Counted from the stretch's first letter, positions 31,802 through 44,534 are shown. The stretch is DNA of 64,000 nucleotides from Pleuronectes platessa (GCF_947347685.1 NC_070629.1:5099001-5163000); one strand, 5' to 3'. Made by a program: numbers and translations. Notes: generated by a model not told the origin, from the letters alone.

Positions 31802-32223
31802 ACGTATATAGTGAGGATCAACTCCATTTATTTTCCAGTGTTCATCTGCACAGGGTGAACAACAGTGGAAGTGCAGTAACAAATATCAACAGTATATAGC
31901 TTTAAGTAAAAACTGAAATGCTGGATGTGGTGTACACACAATGAAAAAAAAAACTCCAACAATTGACTAAGACAAAAACAAATCTTAATGTATTAAGTTG
32001 CTTTTCTATTCCATATCTCAGGGGTTCAAGACCCCTTGTGCTTTAAATTATCATGTTATTGTTCACAACTTGGAAAGGACACAGGCAATAATAGTTAGAG
32101 AACACCAAACAGGTGCATTCAGAATTCAGTCCATGCTGGATATTTCACCAAGTGAGCAATCTTCCTGACATCCATTATTTAGAGAAGCTTTCGTGAAATG
32201 GCTTTGCATCTGTTACAAACAAC

Positions 32224-32297
32224 TGGCCAGTATGGGGCTTGAACCCATGACCTTGGCGTTATTAGCACCACTCTCTGACCATCTGAGCTAACCGGCC
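32224..32297 (-). tRNA. tRNA-Ile-AAT: tRNA-Ile(AAT), Ile-56, class V
   Basis: C25A (G10 x A25), no T run. Confidence 0.82.
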
Positions 32298-32719
32298 ACA
32301 TATATAGTGAGGATCAACTCCATTTATTTTCCAGTGTTCATCTGCACAGGGTGAACAACAGTGGAAGTGCAGTAACAAATATCAACAGTATATAGCTTTA
32401 AGTAAAAACTGAAATGCTGGATGTGGTGAACACACAATGAAAAAAAAAACTCCAACAATTGACTAAGACAAAAACAAATCTTAATGTATTAAGTTGCTTT
32501 TCTATTCCATATCTCAGGGGTTCAAGACCCCTTGTGCTTTAAATTATCATGTTATTGTTCACAACTTAGAAAGGACACAGGCAATAATAGTTAGAGAACA
32601 CCAAACAGGTGCATTCAGAATTCAGTCCATGCTGGATATTTCACCAAGTGAGCAATCTTCCTGACATCCATTATTTAGAGAAGCTTTCGTGAAATGGCTT
32701 TGCATCTGTTACAAACAAC

Positions 32720-32793
32720 TGGCCAGTATGGGGCTTGAACCCATGACCTTGGCGTTATTAGCACCACGCTCTGACCATCTGAGCTAACCGGCC
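32720..32793 (-). tRNA. tRNA-Ile-AAT: tRNA-Ile(AAT), Ile-57, class R
   Basis: Intact; divergent from Arg-19. Confidence 0.94.
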
Positions 32794-33056
32794 ATTTATA
32801 GAGTGAGGATAGACTCCATTTTTTATTCCAGTGATCATTTTGCACAGGGAAAACAACAGTAGAAGTGCAGTACGATTAGGTGAATGAGTCATTATGCGTT
32901 TTTTGGATATTTAGTACACATACACATTGTTAAAAAAAAAAACTTCAATAAAGTAAGATATTTCATAGAACAATCTTTCGGCCAAGTATTTTAATTCAGA
33001 GAAGCTTTTATAAATGATTGGATCTCGATGAGTTCAACCTTACATGAGAGAACTAA

Positions 33057-33129
33057 GACCACGTGGCCTAATGGACAAGGCGTCTGACTTCGAATCAGAA
33101 GATTGAGGGTTCGAGTCCCTTCGTGGTTG
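33057..33129 (+). tRNA. tRNA-Arg-TCG: tRNA-Arg(TCG), Arg-19
   Basis: Reference body; second 2244-bp cycle. Confidence 0.97.
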
Positions 33130-33475
33130 AAAGTCCCTCAATTTACAAAAATATCTAAAGTGTAGTGCCTTAAGAAAAAACTGAAATGCTATATGTGGTC
33201 TACACACAATGACAAATCCTTCACACCAAAACAAGTCATACTGTATGAAGTGCTTTTCTATTCCATATCTCAGGGGTTCAAGACACCTTTTGCTTTAAAC
33301 TATCATATTATTGTTGTTCACAACTTGGAGAGGATACAGGCAATAATAGTTAGTGAAGAAACAGGTGCAGTTAGAATTCAGTCCATGCTGGATATTTCAC
33401 CAAGTGAGCAATCTTCCTGACATCCATTATTTAGAGAAGCTTTCGTGAAATGGCTTTGCATCTGTTACAAACAAC

Positions 33476-33549
33476 TGGCCAGTATGGGGCTTGAACCCAT
33501 GACCTTCGCGTTATTAGCACCACGCTCTGACCATCTGAGCTAAAAGGCC
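33476..33549 (-). tRNA. tRNA-Ile-AAT: tRNA-Ile(AAT), Ile-58, acceptor damaged
   Basis: C42G, G5T and G6T, so two adjacent acceptor mismatches and one in the anticodon stem. Probably a poor substrate for maturation. Confidence 0.68.
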
Positions 33550-33971
33550 ACGTATATAGTGAGGATCAACTCCATTTATTTTCCAGTGTTCATCTGCACA
33601 GGGTGAACAACAGTGGAAGTGCAGTAACAAATATCAACAGTATATAGCTTTAAGTAAAAACTGAAATGCTGGATGTGGTGTACACACAATGAAAAAAAAA
33701 ACTCCAACAATTGACTAAGACAAAAACAAATCTTAATGTATTAAGTTGCTTGTCTATTCCATATCTCAGGGGTTCAAGACCCCTTGTGCTTTAAATTATC
33801 ATGTTATTGTTCACAACTTGGAAAGGACACAGGCAATAATAGTTAGAGGACACCAAACAGGTGCATTTATAATTCAGTCCATGCTGGATATTTCACCAAG
33901 TGAGCAATCTTCCTGACATCCATAATTCAGGGAAGCTTTTGTGAAATGGCATTGCCACTGTTACAGAAAAA

Positions 33972-34045
33972 TGGCCAGTATGGGGTTTGAACCCATGACC
34001 TTGGCGTTATTAGCACCACGCTCTGACCATCTGAGCTATCCAGCC
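33972..34045 (-). tRNA. tRNA-Ile-AAT: tRNA-Ile(AAT), Ile-59, class T variant
   Basis: T4-G69 and A7 x A66, T5 at 33967-33971; twin of Ile-55. Confidence 0.85.
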
Positions 34046-34467
34046 ACGTATATAGTGAGGATCAACTCCATTTATTTTCCAGTGTTCATCTGCACAGGGT
34101 GAACAACAGTGGAAGTGCAGTAACAAATATCAACAGTATATAGCTTTAAGTAAAAACTGAAATGCTGGATGTGGTGTACACACAATGAAAAAAAAAACTC
34201 CAACAATTGACTAAGACAAAAACAAATCTTAATGTATTAAGTTGCTTTTCTATTCCATATCTCAGGGGTTCAAGACCCCTTGTGCTTTAAATTATCATGT
34301 TATTGTTCACAACTTGGAAAGGACACAGGCAATAATAGTTAGAGAACACCAAACAGGTGCATTCAGAATTCAGTCCATGCTGGATATTTCACCAAGTGAG
34401 CAATCTTCCTGACATCCATTATTTAGAGAAGCTTTCGTGAAATGGCTTTGCATCTGTTACAAACAAC

Positions 34468-34541
34468 TGGCCAGTATGGGGCTTGAACCCATGACCTTGG
34501 CGTTATTAGCACCACTCTCTGACCATCTGAGCTAACCGGCC
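34468..34541 (-). tRNA. tRNA-Ile-AAT: tRNA-Ile(AAT), Ile-60, class V
   Basis: C25A; twin of Ile-56. Confidence 0.82.
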
Positions 34542-34963
34542 ACATATATAGTGAGGATCAACTCCATTTATTTTCCAGTGTTCATCTGCACAGGGTGAAC
34601 AACAGTGGAAGTGCAGTAACAAATATCAACAGTATATAGCTTTAAGTAAAAACTGAAATGCTGGATGTGGTGAACACACAATGAAAAAAAAAACTCCAAC
34701 AATTGACTAAGACAAAAACAAATCTTAATGTATTAAGTTGCTTTTCTATTCCATATCTCAGGGGTTCAAGACCCCTTGTGCTTTAAATTATCATGTTATT
34801 GTTCACAACTTAGAAAGGACACAGGCAATAATAGTTAGAGAACACCAAACAGGTGCATTCAGAATTCAGTCCATGCTGGATATTTCACCAAGTGAGCAAT
34901 CTTCCTGACATCCATTATTTAGAGAAGCTTTCGTGAAATGGCTTTGCATCTGTTACAAACAAC

Positions 34964-35037
34964 TGGCCAGTATGGGGCTTGAACCCATGACCTTGGCGTT
35001 ATTAGCACCACGCTCTGACCATCTGAGCTAACCGGCC
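34964..35037 (-). tRNA. tRNA-Ile-AAT: tRNA-Ile(AAT), Ile-61, class R
   Basis: Intact; divergent from Arg-20. Confidence 0.94.
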
Positions 35038-35300
35038 ATTTATAGAGTGAGGATAGACTCCATTTTTTATTTCAGTGATCATTTTGCACAGGGAAAACAA
35101 CAGTAGAAGTGCAGTACGATTAGGTGAATGAGTCATTATGCGTTTTTTGGATATTTAGTACACATACACATTGTTAAAAAAAAAAACTTCAATAAAGTAA
35201 GATATTTCATAGAACAATCTTTCGGCCAAGTATTTTAATTCAGAGAAGCTTTTATAAATGATTGGATCTCGATGAGTTCAACCTTACATGAGAGAACTAA

Positions 35301-35373
35301 GACCACGTGGCCTAATGGACAAGGCGTCTGACTTCGAATCAGAAGATTGAGGGTTCGAGTCCCTTCGTGGTTG
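35301..35373 (+). tRNA. tRNA-Arg-TCG: tRNA-Arg(TCG), Arg-20
   Basis: Reference body; the array switches back to a 3-Ile cycle here. Confidence 0.97.
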
Positions 35374-35719
35374 AAAGTCCCTCAATTTACAAAAATATCT
35401 AAAGTGTAGTGCCTTAAGAAAAAACTGAAATGCTATATGTGGTCTACACACAATGACAAATCCTTCACACCAAAACAAGTCATACTGTATGAAGTGCTTT
35501 TCTATTCCATATCTCAGGGGTTCAAGACACCTTTTGCTTTAAACTATCATATTATTGTTGTTCACAACTTGGAGAGGATACAGGCAATAATAGTTAGTGA
35601 AGAAACAGGTGCAGTTAGAATTCAGTCCATGCTGGATATTTCACCAAGTGAGCAATCTTCCTGACATCCATTATTTAGAGAAGCTTTCGTGAAATGGCTT
35701 TGCATCTGTTACAAACAAC

Positions 35720-35793
35720 TGGCCAGTATGGGGCTTGAACCCATGACCTTCGCGTTATTAGCACCACGCTCTGACCATCTGAGCTAACAGGCC
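35720..35793 (-). tRNA. tRNA-Ile-AAT: tRNA-Ile(AAT), Ile-62, class V
   Basis: C42G and G5T, Ile-45 type. Confidence 0.78.
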
Positions 35794-36214
35794 ACGTATA
35801 TAGTGAGGATCAACTCCATTTATTTTCCAGTGTTCATCTGCACAGGGTGAACAACAGTGGAAGTGCAGTAACAAATATCAACAGTATATAGCTTTAAGTA
35901 AAAACTGAAATGCTGGATGTGGTGTACACACAATGAAAAAAAAAACTCCAACAATTGACTAAGACAAAAACAAATCTTAATGTATTAAGTTGCTTTTCTA
36001 TTCCATATCTCAGGGGTTCAAGACCCCTTGTGCTTTAAATTATCATGTTATTGTTCACAACTTGGAAAGGACACAGGCAATAATAGTTAGAGAACACCAA
36101 ACAGGTGCATTTATAATTCAGTCCATGCTGGATATTTCACCAAGTGAGCAATCTTCCTGACATCCATAATTCAGGGAAGCTTTGTGAAATGGCATTGCCA
36201 CTGTTACAGAAAAA

Positions 36215-36288
36215 TGGCCAGTATGGGGTTTGAACCCATGACCTTGGCGTTATTAGCACCACGCTCTGACCATCTGAGCTAACCAGCC
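36215..36288 (-). tRNA. tRNA-Ile-AAT: tRNA-Ile(AAT), Ile-63, class T
   Basis: T4-G69 only; T5 at 36210-36214. Confidence 0.93.
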
Positions 36289-36710
36289 ACGTATATAGTG
36301 AGGATCAACTCCATTTATTTTCCAGTGTTCATCTGCACAGGGTGAACAACAGTGGAAGTGCAGTAACAAATATCAACAGTATATAGCTTTAAGTAAAAAC
36401 TGAAATGCTGGATGTGGTGTACACACAATGAAAAAAAAAACTCCAACAATTGACTAAGACAAAAACAAATCTTAATGTATTAAGTTGCTTTTCTATTCCA
36501 TATCTCAGGGGTTCAAGACCCCTTGTGCTTTAAATTATCATGTTATTGTTCACAACTTGGAAAGGACACAGGCAATAATAGTTAGAGAACACCAAACAGG
36601 TGCATTCAGAATTCAGTCCATGCTGGATATTTCACCAAGTGAGCAATCTTCCTGACATCCATTATTTAGAGAAGCTTTCGTGAAATGGCTTTGCATCTGT
36701 TACAAACAAC

Positions 36711-36784
36711 TGGCCAGTATGGGGCTTGAACCCATGACCTTGGCGTTATTAGCACCACGCTCTGACCATCTGAGCTAACCGGCC
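36711..36784 (-). tRNA. tRNA-Ile-AAT: tRNA-Ile(AAT), Ile-64, class R
   Basis: Intact, catatagag 5' flank; divergent from Arg-21. Confidence 0.94.
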
Positions 36785-37047
36785 ACATATAGAGTGAGGA
36801 TAGACTCCATTTTTTATTCCAGTGATCATTTTGCACAGGGAAAACAACAGTAGAAGTGCAGTACGATTAGGTGAATGAGTCATTATGCGTTTTTTGGATA
36901 TTTAGTACACATACACATTGTTAAAAAAAAAAACTTCAATAAAGTAAGATATTTCATAGAACAATCTTTCGGCCAAGTATTTTAATTCAGAGAAGCTTTT
37001 ATAAATGATTGGATCTCGATGAGTTCAACCTTACATGAGAGAACTAA

Positions 37048-37120
37048 GACCACGTGGCCTAATGGACAAGGCGTCTGACTTCGAATCAGAAGATTGAGGG
37101 TTCGAGTCCCTTCGTGGTTG
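37048..37120 (+). tRNA. tRNA-Arg-TCG: tRNA-Arg(TCG), Arg-21
   Basis: Reference body; downstream orphan T-arm degraded to AGGGG/CAACT. Confidence 0.97.
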
Positions 37121-37466
37121 AAAGTCCCTCAATTTACAAAAATATCTAAAGTGTAGTGCCTTAAGAAAAAACTGAAATGCTATATGTGGTCTACACACAA
37201 TGACAAATCCTTCACACCAAAACAAGTCATACTGTATGAAGTGCTTTTCTATTCCATATCTCAGGGGTTCAAGACAACTTTTGCTTTAAACTATCATATT
37301 ATTGTTGTTCACAACTTGGAGAGGATACAGGCAATAATAGTTAGTGAAGAAACAGGTGCAGTTAGAATTCAGTCCATGCTGGATATTTCACCAAGTGAGC
37401 AATCTTCCTGACATCCATTATTTAGAGAAGCTTTCGTGAAATGGCTTTGCATCTGTTACAAACAAC

Positions 37467-37540
37467 TGGCCAGTATGGGGCTTGAACCCATGACCTTGGC
37501 TTTATTAGCACCACGCTCTGACCATCTGAGCTAACCGGCC
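37467..37540 (-). tRNA. tRNA-Ile-AAT: tRNA-Ile(AAT), Ile-65, class V
   Basis: C39A (G31 x A39), as Ile-54. Confidence 0.84.
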
Positions 37541-37962
37541 ACGTATATAGTGAGGATCAACTCCATTTATTTTCCAGTGTTCATCTGCACAGGGTGAACA
37601 ACAGTGGAAGTGCAGTAACAAATATCAACAGTATATAGCTTTAAGTAAAAACTGAAATGCTGGATGTGGTGTACACACAATGAAAAAAAAAACTCCAACA
37701 ATTGACTAAGACAAAAACAAATCTTAATGTATTAAGTTGCTTTTCTATTCCATATCTCAGGGGTTCAAGACCCCTTGTGCTTTAAATTATCATGTTATTG
37801 TTCACAACTTGGAAAGGACACAGGCAATAATAGTTAGAGGACACCAAACAGGTGCATTTATAATTCAGTCAATGCTGGATATTTCACCAAGTGAGCAATC
37901 TTCCTGACATCCATAATTCAGGGAAGCTTTTGTGAAATGGCATTGCCACTGTTACAGAAAAA

Positions 37963-38036
37963 TGGCCAGTATGGGGTTTGAACCCATGACCTTGGCGTTA
38001 TTAGCACCACGCTCTGACCATCTGAGCTATCCAGCC
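37963..38036 (-). tRNA. tRNA-Ile-AAT: tRNA-Ile(AAT), Ile-66, class T variant
   Basis: T4-G69 and A7 x A66; T5 at 37958-37962. Confidence 0.85.
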
Positions 38037-38458
38037 ACGTATATAGTGAGGATCAACTCCATTTATTTTCCAGTGTTCATCTGCACAGGGTGAACAACAG
38101 TGGAAGTGCAGTAACAAATATCAACAGTATATAGCTTTAAGTAAAAACTGAAATGCTGGATGTGGTGTACACACAATGAAAAAAAAAACTCCAACAATTG
38201 ACTAAGACAAAAACAAATCTTAATGTATTAAGTTGCTTTTCTATTCCATATCTCAGGGGTTCAAGACCCCTTGTGCTTTAAATTATCATGTTATTGTTCA
38301 CAACTTGGAAAGGACACAGGCAATAATAGTTAGAGAACACCAAACAGGTGCATTCAGAATTCAGTCCATGCTGGATATTTCACCAAGTGAGCAATCTTCC
38401 TGACATCCATTATTTAGAGAAGCTTTCGTGAAATGGCTTTGCATCTGTTACAAACAAC

Positions 38459-38532
38459 TGGCCAGTATGGGGCTTGAACCCATGACCTTGGCGTTATTAG
38501 CACCACTCTCTGACCATCTGAGCTAACCGGCC
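38459..38532 (-). tRNA. tRNA-Ile-AAT: tRNA-Ile(AAT), Ile-67, class V
   Basis: C25A in the D stem. Confidence 0.82.
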
Positions 38533-38954
38533 ACATATATAGTGAGGATCAACTCCATTTATTTTCCAGTGTTCATCTGCACAGGGTGAACAACAGTGGA
38601 AGTGCAGTAACAAATATCAACAGTATATAGCTTTAAGTAAAAACTGAAATGCTGGATGTGGTGAACACACAATGAAAAAAAAAACTCCAACAATTGACTA
38701 AGACAAAAACAAATCTTAATGTATTAAGTTGCTTTTCTATTCCATATCTCAGGGGTTCAAGACCCCTTGTGCTTTAAATTATCATGTTATTGTTCACAAC
38801 TTAGAAAGGACACAGGCAATAATAGTTAGAGAACACCAAACAGGTGCATTCAGAATTCAGTCCATGCTGGATATTTCACCAAGTGAGCAATCTTCCTGAC
38901 ATCCATTATTTAGAGAAGCTTTCGTGAAATGGCTTTGCATCTGTTACAAACAAC

Positions 38955-39028
38955 TGGCCAGTATGGGGCTTGAACCCATGACCTTGGCGTTATTAGCACC
39001 ACGCTCTGACCATCTGAGCTAACCGGCC
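38955..39028 (-). tRNA. tRNA-Ile-AAT: tRNA-Ile(AAT), Ile-68, class R
   Basis: Intact; the following Arg flank has cgattaagtg instead of cgattaggtg. Confidence 0.94.
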
Positions 39029-39291
39029 ACATATAGAGTGAGGATAGACTCCATTTTTTATTCCAGTGATCATTTTGCACAGGGAAAACAACAGTAGAAG
39101 TGCAGTACGATTAAGTGAATGAGTCATTATGCGTTTTTTGGATATTTAGTACACATACACATTGTTAAAAAAAAAAACTTCAATAAAGTAAGATATTTCA
39201 TAGAACAATCTTTCGGCCAAGTATTTTAATTCAGAGAAGCTTTTATAAATGATTGGATCTCGATGAGTTCAACCTTACATGAGAGAACTAA

Positions 39292-39364
39292 GACCACGTG
39301 GCCTAATGGACAAGGCGTCTGACTTCGAATCAGAAGATTGAGGGTTCGAGTCCCTTCGTGGTTG
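39292..39364 (+). tRNA. tRNA-Arg-TCG: tRNA-Arg(TCG), Arg-22
   Basis: Reference body; starts a shortened two-Ile cycle. Confidence 0.97.
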
Positions 39365-39710
39365 AAAGTCCCTCAATTTACAAAAATATCTAAAGTGTAG
39401 TGCCTTAAGAAAAAACTGAAATGCTATATGTGGTCTACACACAATGACAAATCCTTCACACCAAAACAAGTCATACTGTATGAAGTGCTTTTCTATTCCA
39501 TATCTCAGGGGTTCAAGACAACTTTTGCTTTAAACTATCATATTATTGTTGTTCACAACTTGGAGAGGATACAGGCAATAATAGTTAGTGAAGAAACAGG
39601 TGCAGTTAGAATTCAGTCCATGCTGGATATTTCACCAAGTGAGCAATCTTCCTGACATCCATTATTTAGAGAAGCTTTCGTGAAATGGCTTTGCATCTGT
39701 TACAAACAAC

Positions 39711-39784
39711 TGGCCAGTATGGGGCTTGAACCCATGACCTTGGCTTTATTAGCACCACGCTCTGACCATCTGAGCTAACCGGCC
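39711..39784 (-). tRNA. tRNA-Ile-AAT: tRNA-Ile(AAT), Ile-69, class V
   Basis: C39A; the next Ile on its right is already the pre-Arg copy. Confidence 0.84.
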
Positions 39785-40206
39785 ACGTATATAGTGAGGA
39801 TCAACTCCATTTATTTTCCAGTGTTCATCTGCACAGGGTGAACAACAGTGGAAGTGCAGTAACAAATATCAACAGTATATAGCTTTAAGTAAAAACTGAA
39901 ATGCTGGATGTGGTGAACACACAATGAAAAAAAAAACTCCAACAATTGACTAAGACAAAAACAAATCTTAATGTATTAAGTTGCTTTTCTATTCCATATC
40001 TCAGGGGTTCAAGACCCCTTGTGCTTTAAATTATCATGTTATTGTTCACAACTTAGAAAGGACACAGGCAATAATAGTTAGAGAACACCAAACAGGTGCA
40101 TTCAGAATTCAGTCCATGCTGGATATTTCACCAAGTGAGCAATCTTCCTGACATCCATTATTTAGAGAAGCTTTCGTGAAATGGCTTTGCATCTGTTACA
40201 AACAAC

Positions 40207-40280
40207 TGGCCAGTATGGGGCTTGAACCCATGACCTTGGCGTTATTAGCACCACGCTCTGACCATCTGAGCTAACCGGCC
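40207..40280 (-). tRNA. tRNA-Ile-AAT: tRNA-Ile(AAT), Ile-70, class R
   Basis: Intact. The spacer on its left has ggtgaacacac and acttagaaag, markers of the last spacer in 4-Ile cycles, so two monomers were deleted between Ile-69 and this gene. Confidence 0.94.
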
Positions 40281-40543
40281 ACATATAGAGTGAGGATAGA
40301 CTCCATTTTTTATTCCAGTGATCATTTTGCACAGGGAAAACAACAGTAGAAGTGCAGTACGATTAAGTGAATGAGTCATTATGCGTTTTTTGGATATTTA
40401 GTACACATACACATTGTTAAAAAAAAAAACTTCAATAAAGTAAGATATTTCATAGAACAATCTTTCGGCCAAGTATTTTAATTCAGAGAAGCTTTTATAA
40501 ATGATTGGATCTCGATGAGTTCAACCTTACATGAGAGAACTAA

Positions 40544-40616
40544 GACCACGTGGCCTAATGGACAAGGCGTCTGACTTCGAATCAGAAGATTGAGGGTTCG
40601 AGTCCCTTCGTGGTTG
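40544..40616 (+). tRNA. tRNA-Arg-TCG: tRNA-Arg(TCG), Arg-23
   Basis: Reference body. Confidence 0.97.
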
Positions 40617-40962
40617 AAAGTCCCTCAATTTACAAAAATATCTAAAGTGTAGTGCCTTAAGAAAAAACTGAAATGCTATATGTGGTCTACACACAATGAC
40701 AAATCCTTCACACCAAAACAAGTCATACTGTATGAAGTGCTTTTCTATTCCATATCTCAGGGGTTCAAGACAACTTTTGCTTTAAACTATCATATTATTG
40801 TTGTTCACAACTTGGAGAGGATACAGGCAATAATAGTTAGTGAAGAAACAGGTGCAGTTAGAATTCAGTCCATGCTGGATATTTCACCAAGTGAGCAATC
40901 TTCCTGACATCCATTATTTAGAGAAGCTTTCGTGAAATGGCTTTGCATCTGTTACAAACAAC

Positions 40963-41036
40963 TGGCCAGTATGGGGCTTGAACCCATGACCTTGGCTTTA
41001 TTAGCACCACGCTCTGACCATCTGAGCTAACCGGCC
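40963..41036 (-). tRNA. tRNA-Ile-AAT: tRNA-Ile(AAT), Ile-71, class V
   Basis: C39A. Confidence 0.84.
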
Positions 41037-41458
41037 ACGTATATAGTGAGGATCAACTCCATTTATTTTCCAGTGTTCATCTGCACAGGGTGAACAACAG
41101 TGGAAGTGCAGTAACAAATATCAACAGTATATAGCTTTAAGTAAAAACTGAAATGCTGGATGTGGTGTACACACAATGAAAAAAAAAACTCCAACAATTG
41201 ACTAAGACAAAAACAAATCTTAATGTATTAAGTTGCTTTTCTATTCCATATCTCAGGGGTTCAAGACCCCTTGTGCTTTAAATTATCATGTTATTGTTCA
41301 CAACTTGGAAAGGACACAGGCAATAATAGTTAGAGGACACCAAACAGGTGCATTTATAATTCAGTCCATGCTGGATATTTCACCAAGTGAGCAATCTTCC
41401 TGACATCCATAATTCAGGGAAGCTTTTGTGAAATGGCATTGCCACTGTTACAGAAAAA

Positions 41459-41532
41459 TGGCCAGTATGGGGTTTGAACCCATGACCTTGGCGTTATTAG
41501 CACCACGCTCTGACCATCTGAGCTATCCAGCC
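41459..41532 (-). tRNA. tRNA-Ile-AAT: tRNA-Ile(AAT), Ile-72, class T variant
   Basis: T4-G69 and A7 x A66; T5 at 41454-41458. Confidence 0.85.
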
Positions 41533-41954
41533 ACGTATATAGTGAGGATCAACTCCATTTATTTTCCAGTGTTCATCTGCACAGGGTGAACAACAGTGGA
41601 AGTGCAGTAACAAATATCAACAGTATATAGCTTTAAGTAAAAACTGAAATGCTGGATGTGGTGTACACACAATGAAAAAAAAAACTCCAACAATTGACTA
41701 AGACAAAAACAAATCTTAATGTATTAAGTTGCTTTTCTATTCCATATCTCAGGGGTTCAAGACCCCTTGTGCTTTAAATTATCATGTTATTGTTCACAAC
41801 TTGGAAAGGACACAGGCAATAATAGTTAGAGAACACCAAACAGGTGCATTCAGAATTCAGTCCATGCTGGATATTTCACCAAGTGAGCAATCTTCCTGAC
41901 ATCCATTATTTAGAGAAGCTTTCGTGAAATGGCTTTGCATCTGTTACAAACAAC

Positions 41955-42028
41955 TGGCCAGTATGGGGTTTGAACCCATGACCTTGGCGTTATTAGCACC
42001 ACTCTCTGACCATCTGAGCTAACCGGCC
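41955..42028 (-). tRNA. tRNA-Ile-AAT: tRNA-Ile(AAT), Ile-73, class V
   Basis: C25A combined with the TTCAAAC loop, unlike Ile-56, 60 and 67, which have TTCAAGC. Confidence 0.82.
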
Positions 42029-42450
42029 ACATATATAGTGAGGATCAACTCCATTTATTTTCCAGTGTTCATCTGCACAGGGTGAACAACAGTGGAAGTG
42101 CAGTAACAAATATCAACAGTATATAGCTTTAGGTAAAAACTGAAATGCTGGATGTGGTGAACACACAATGAAAAAAAAAACTCCAACAATTGACTAAGAC
42201 AAAAACAAATCTTAATGTATTAAGTTGCTTTTCTATTCCATATCTCAGGGGTTCAAGACCCCTTGTGCTTTAAATTATCATGTTATTGTTCACAACTTAG
42301 AAAGGACACAGGCAATAATAGTTAGAGAACACCAAACAGGTGCATTCAGAATTCAGTCCATGCTGGATATTTCACCAAGTGAGCAATCTTCCTGACATCC
42401 ATTATTTAGAGAAGCTTTCGTGAAATGGCTTTGCATCTGTTACAAACAAC

Positions 42451-42524
42451 TGGCCAGTATGGGGCTTGAACCCATGACCTTGGCGTTATTAGCACCACGC
42501 TCTGACCATCTGAGCTAACCGGCC
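42451..42524 (-). tRNA. tRNA-Ile-AAT: tRNA-Ile(AAT), Ile-74, class R
   Basis: Intact; divergent from Arg-24. Confidence 0.94.
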
Positions 42525-42787
42525 ATTTATAGAGTGAGGATAGACTCCATTTTTTATTCCAGTGATCATTTTGCACAGGGAAAACAACAGTAGAAGTGCA
42601 GTACGATTAGGTGAATGAGTCATTATGCGTTTTTTGGATATTTAGTACACATACACATTGTTAAAAAAAAAAACTTCAATAAAGTAAGATATTTCATAGA
42701 ACAATCTTTCGGCCAAGTATTTTAATTCAGAGAAGCTTTTATAAATGATTGGATCTCGATGAGTTCAACCTTACATGAGAGAACTAA

Positions 42788-42860
42788 GACCACGTGGCCT
42801 AATGGACAAGGCGTCTGACTTCGAATCAGAAGATTGAGGGTTCGAGTCCCTTCGTGGTTG
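42788..42860 (+). tRNA. tRNA-Arg-TCG: tRNA-Arg(TCG), Arg-24
   Basis: Reference body. Confidence 0.97.
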
Positions 42861-43206
42861 AAAGTCCCTCAATTTACAAAAATATCTAAAGTGTAGTGCC
42901 TTAAGAAAAAACTGAAATGCTATATGTGGTCTACACACAATGACAAATCCTTCACACCAAAACAAGTCATACTGTATGAAGTGCTTTTCTATTCCATATC
43001 TCAGGGGTTCAAGACACCTTTTGCTTTAAACTATCATATTATTGTTGTTCACAACTTGGAGAGGATACAGGCAATAATAGTTAGTGAAGAAACAGGTGCA
43101 GTTAGAATTCAGTCCATGCTGGATATTTCACCAAGTGAGCAATCTTCCTGACATCCATTATTTAGAGAAGCTTTCGTGAAATGGCTTTGCATCTGTTACA
43201 AACAAC

Positions 43207-43280
43207 TGGCCAGTATGGGGCTTGAACCCATGACCTTCGCGTTATTAGCACAACGCTCTGACCATCTGAGCTAACAGGCC
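43207..43280 (-). tRNA. tRNA-Ile-AAT: tRNA-Ile(AAT), Ile-75, class V with second-site change
   Basis: C42G and G5T as in its family, plus G28T. The usual G28 x G42 clash becomes a T28-G42 wobble, so the anticodon stem can pair again. Confidence 0.82.
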
Positions 43281-43701
43281 ACGTATATAGTGAGGATCAA
43301 CTCCATTTATTTTCCAGTGTTCATCTGCACAGGGTGAACAACAGTGGAAGTGCAGTAACAAATATCAACAGTATATAGCTTTAAGTAAAAACTGAAATGC
43401 TGGATGTGGTGTACACACAATGAAAAAAAAAACTCCAACAATTGACTAAGACAAAAACAAATCTTAATGTATTAAGTTGCTTTTCTATTCCATATCTCAG
43501 GGGTTCAAGACCCCTTGTGCTTTAAATTATCATGTTATTGTTCACAACTTGGAAAGGACACAGGCAATAATAGTTAGAGAACACCAAACAGGTGCATTTA
43601 TAATTCAGTCCATGCTGGATATTTCACCAAGTGAGCAATCTTCCTGACATCCATAATTCAGGGAAGCTTTGTGAAATGGAATTGCCACTGTTACAGAAAA
43701 A

Positions 43702-43775
43702 TGGCCAGTATGGGGTTTGAACCCATGACCTTGGCGTTATTAGCACCACGCTCTGACCATCTGAGCTAACCAGCC
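43702..43775 (-). tRNA. tRNA-Ile-AAT: tRNA-Ile(AAT), Ile-76, class T
   Basis: T4-G69; T5 at 43697-43701; private flank change aaatggaatt shared with Ile-79. Confidence 0.93.
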
Positions 43776-44197
43776 ACGTATATAGTGAGGATCAACTCCA
43801 TTTATTTTCCAGTGTTCATCTGCACAGGGTGAACAACAGTGGAAGTGCAGTAACAAATATCAACAGTATATAGCTTTAAGTAAAAACTGAAATGCTGGAT
43901 GTGGTGTACACACAATGAAAAAAAAAACTCCAACAATTGACTAAGACAAAAACAAATCTTAATGTATTAAGTTGCTTTTCTATTCCATATCTCAGGGGTT
44001 CAAGACCCCTTGTGCTTTAAATTATCATGTTATTGTTCACAACTTGGAAAGGACACAGGCAATAATAGTTAGAGAACACCAAACAGGTGCATTCAGAATT
44101 CAGTCCATGCTGGATATTTCACCAAGTGAGCAATCTTCCTGACATCCATTATTTAGAGAAGCTTTCGTGAAATGGCTTTGCATCTGTTACAAACAAC

Positions 44198-44271
44198 TGG
44201 CCAGTATGGGGCTTGAACCCATGACCTTGGCGTTATTAGCACCACGCTCTGACCATCTGAGCTAACCGGCC
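44198..44271 (-). tRNA. tRNA-Ile-AAT: tRNA-Ile(AAT), Ile-77, class R
   Basis: Intact; divergent from Arg-25. Confidence 0.94.
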
Positions 44272-44534
44272 ACATATAGAGTGAGGATAGACTCCATTTT
44301 TTATTCCAGTGATCATTTTGCACAGGGAAAACAACAGTAGAAGTGCAGTACGATTAAGTGAATGAGTCATTATGCGTTTTTTGGATATTTAGTACACATA
44401 CACATTGTTAAAAAAAAAAACTTCAATAAAGTAAGATATTTCATAGAACAATCTTTCGGCCAAGTATTTTAATTCAGAGAAGCTTTTATAAATGATTGGA
44501 TCTCGATGAGTTCAACCTTACATGAGAGAACTAA

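Larger units (their letters stand above)
30813..35300. repeat. Two tandem 4-Ile cycles of 2244 bp
   Basis: The cycles are 30813-33056 and 33057-35300. The Ile order is first variant, T class with A7 x A66, C25A variant, class R. The family recurs at 37048-39291 and 40544-42787. The 39292-40543 cycle looks like a member that lost two middle monomers. Confidence 0.9.
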
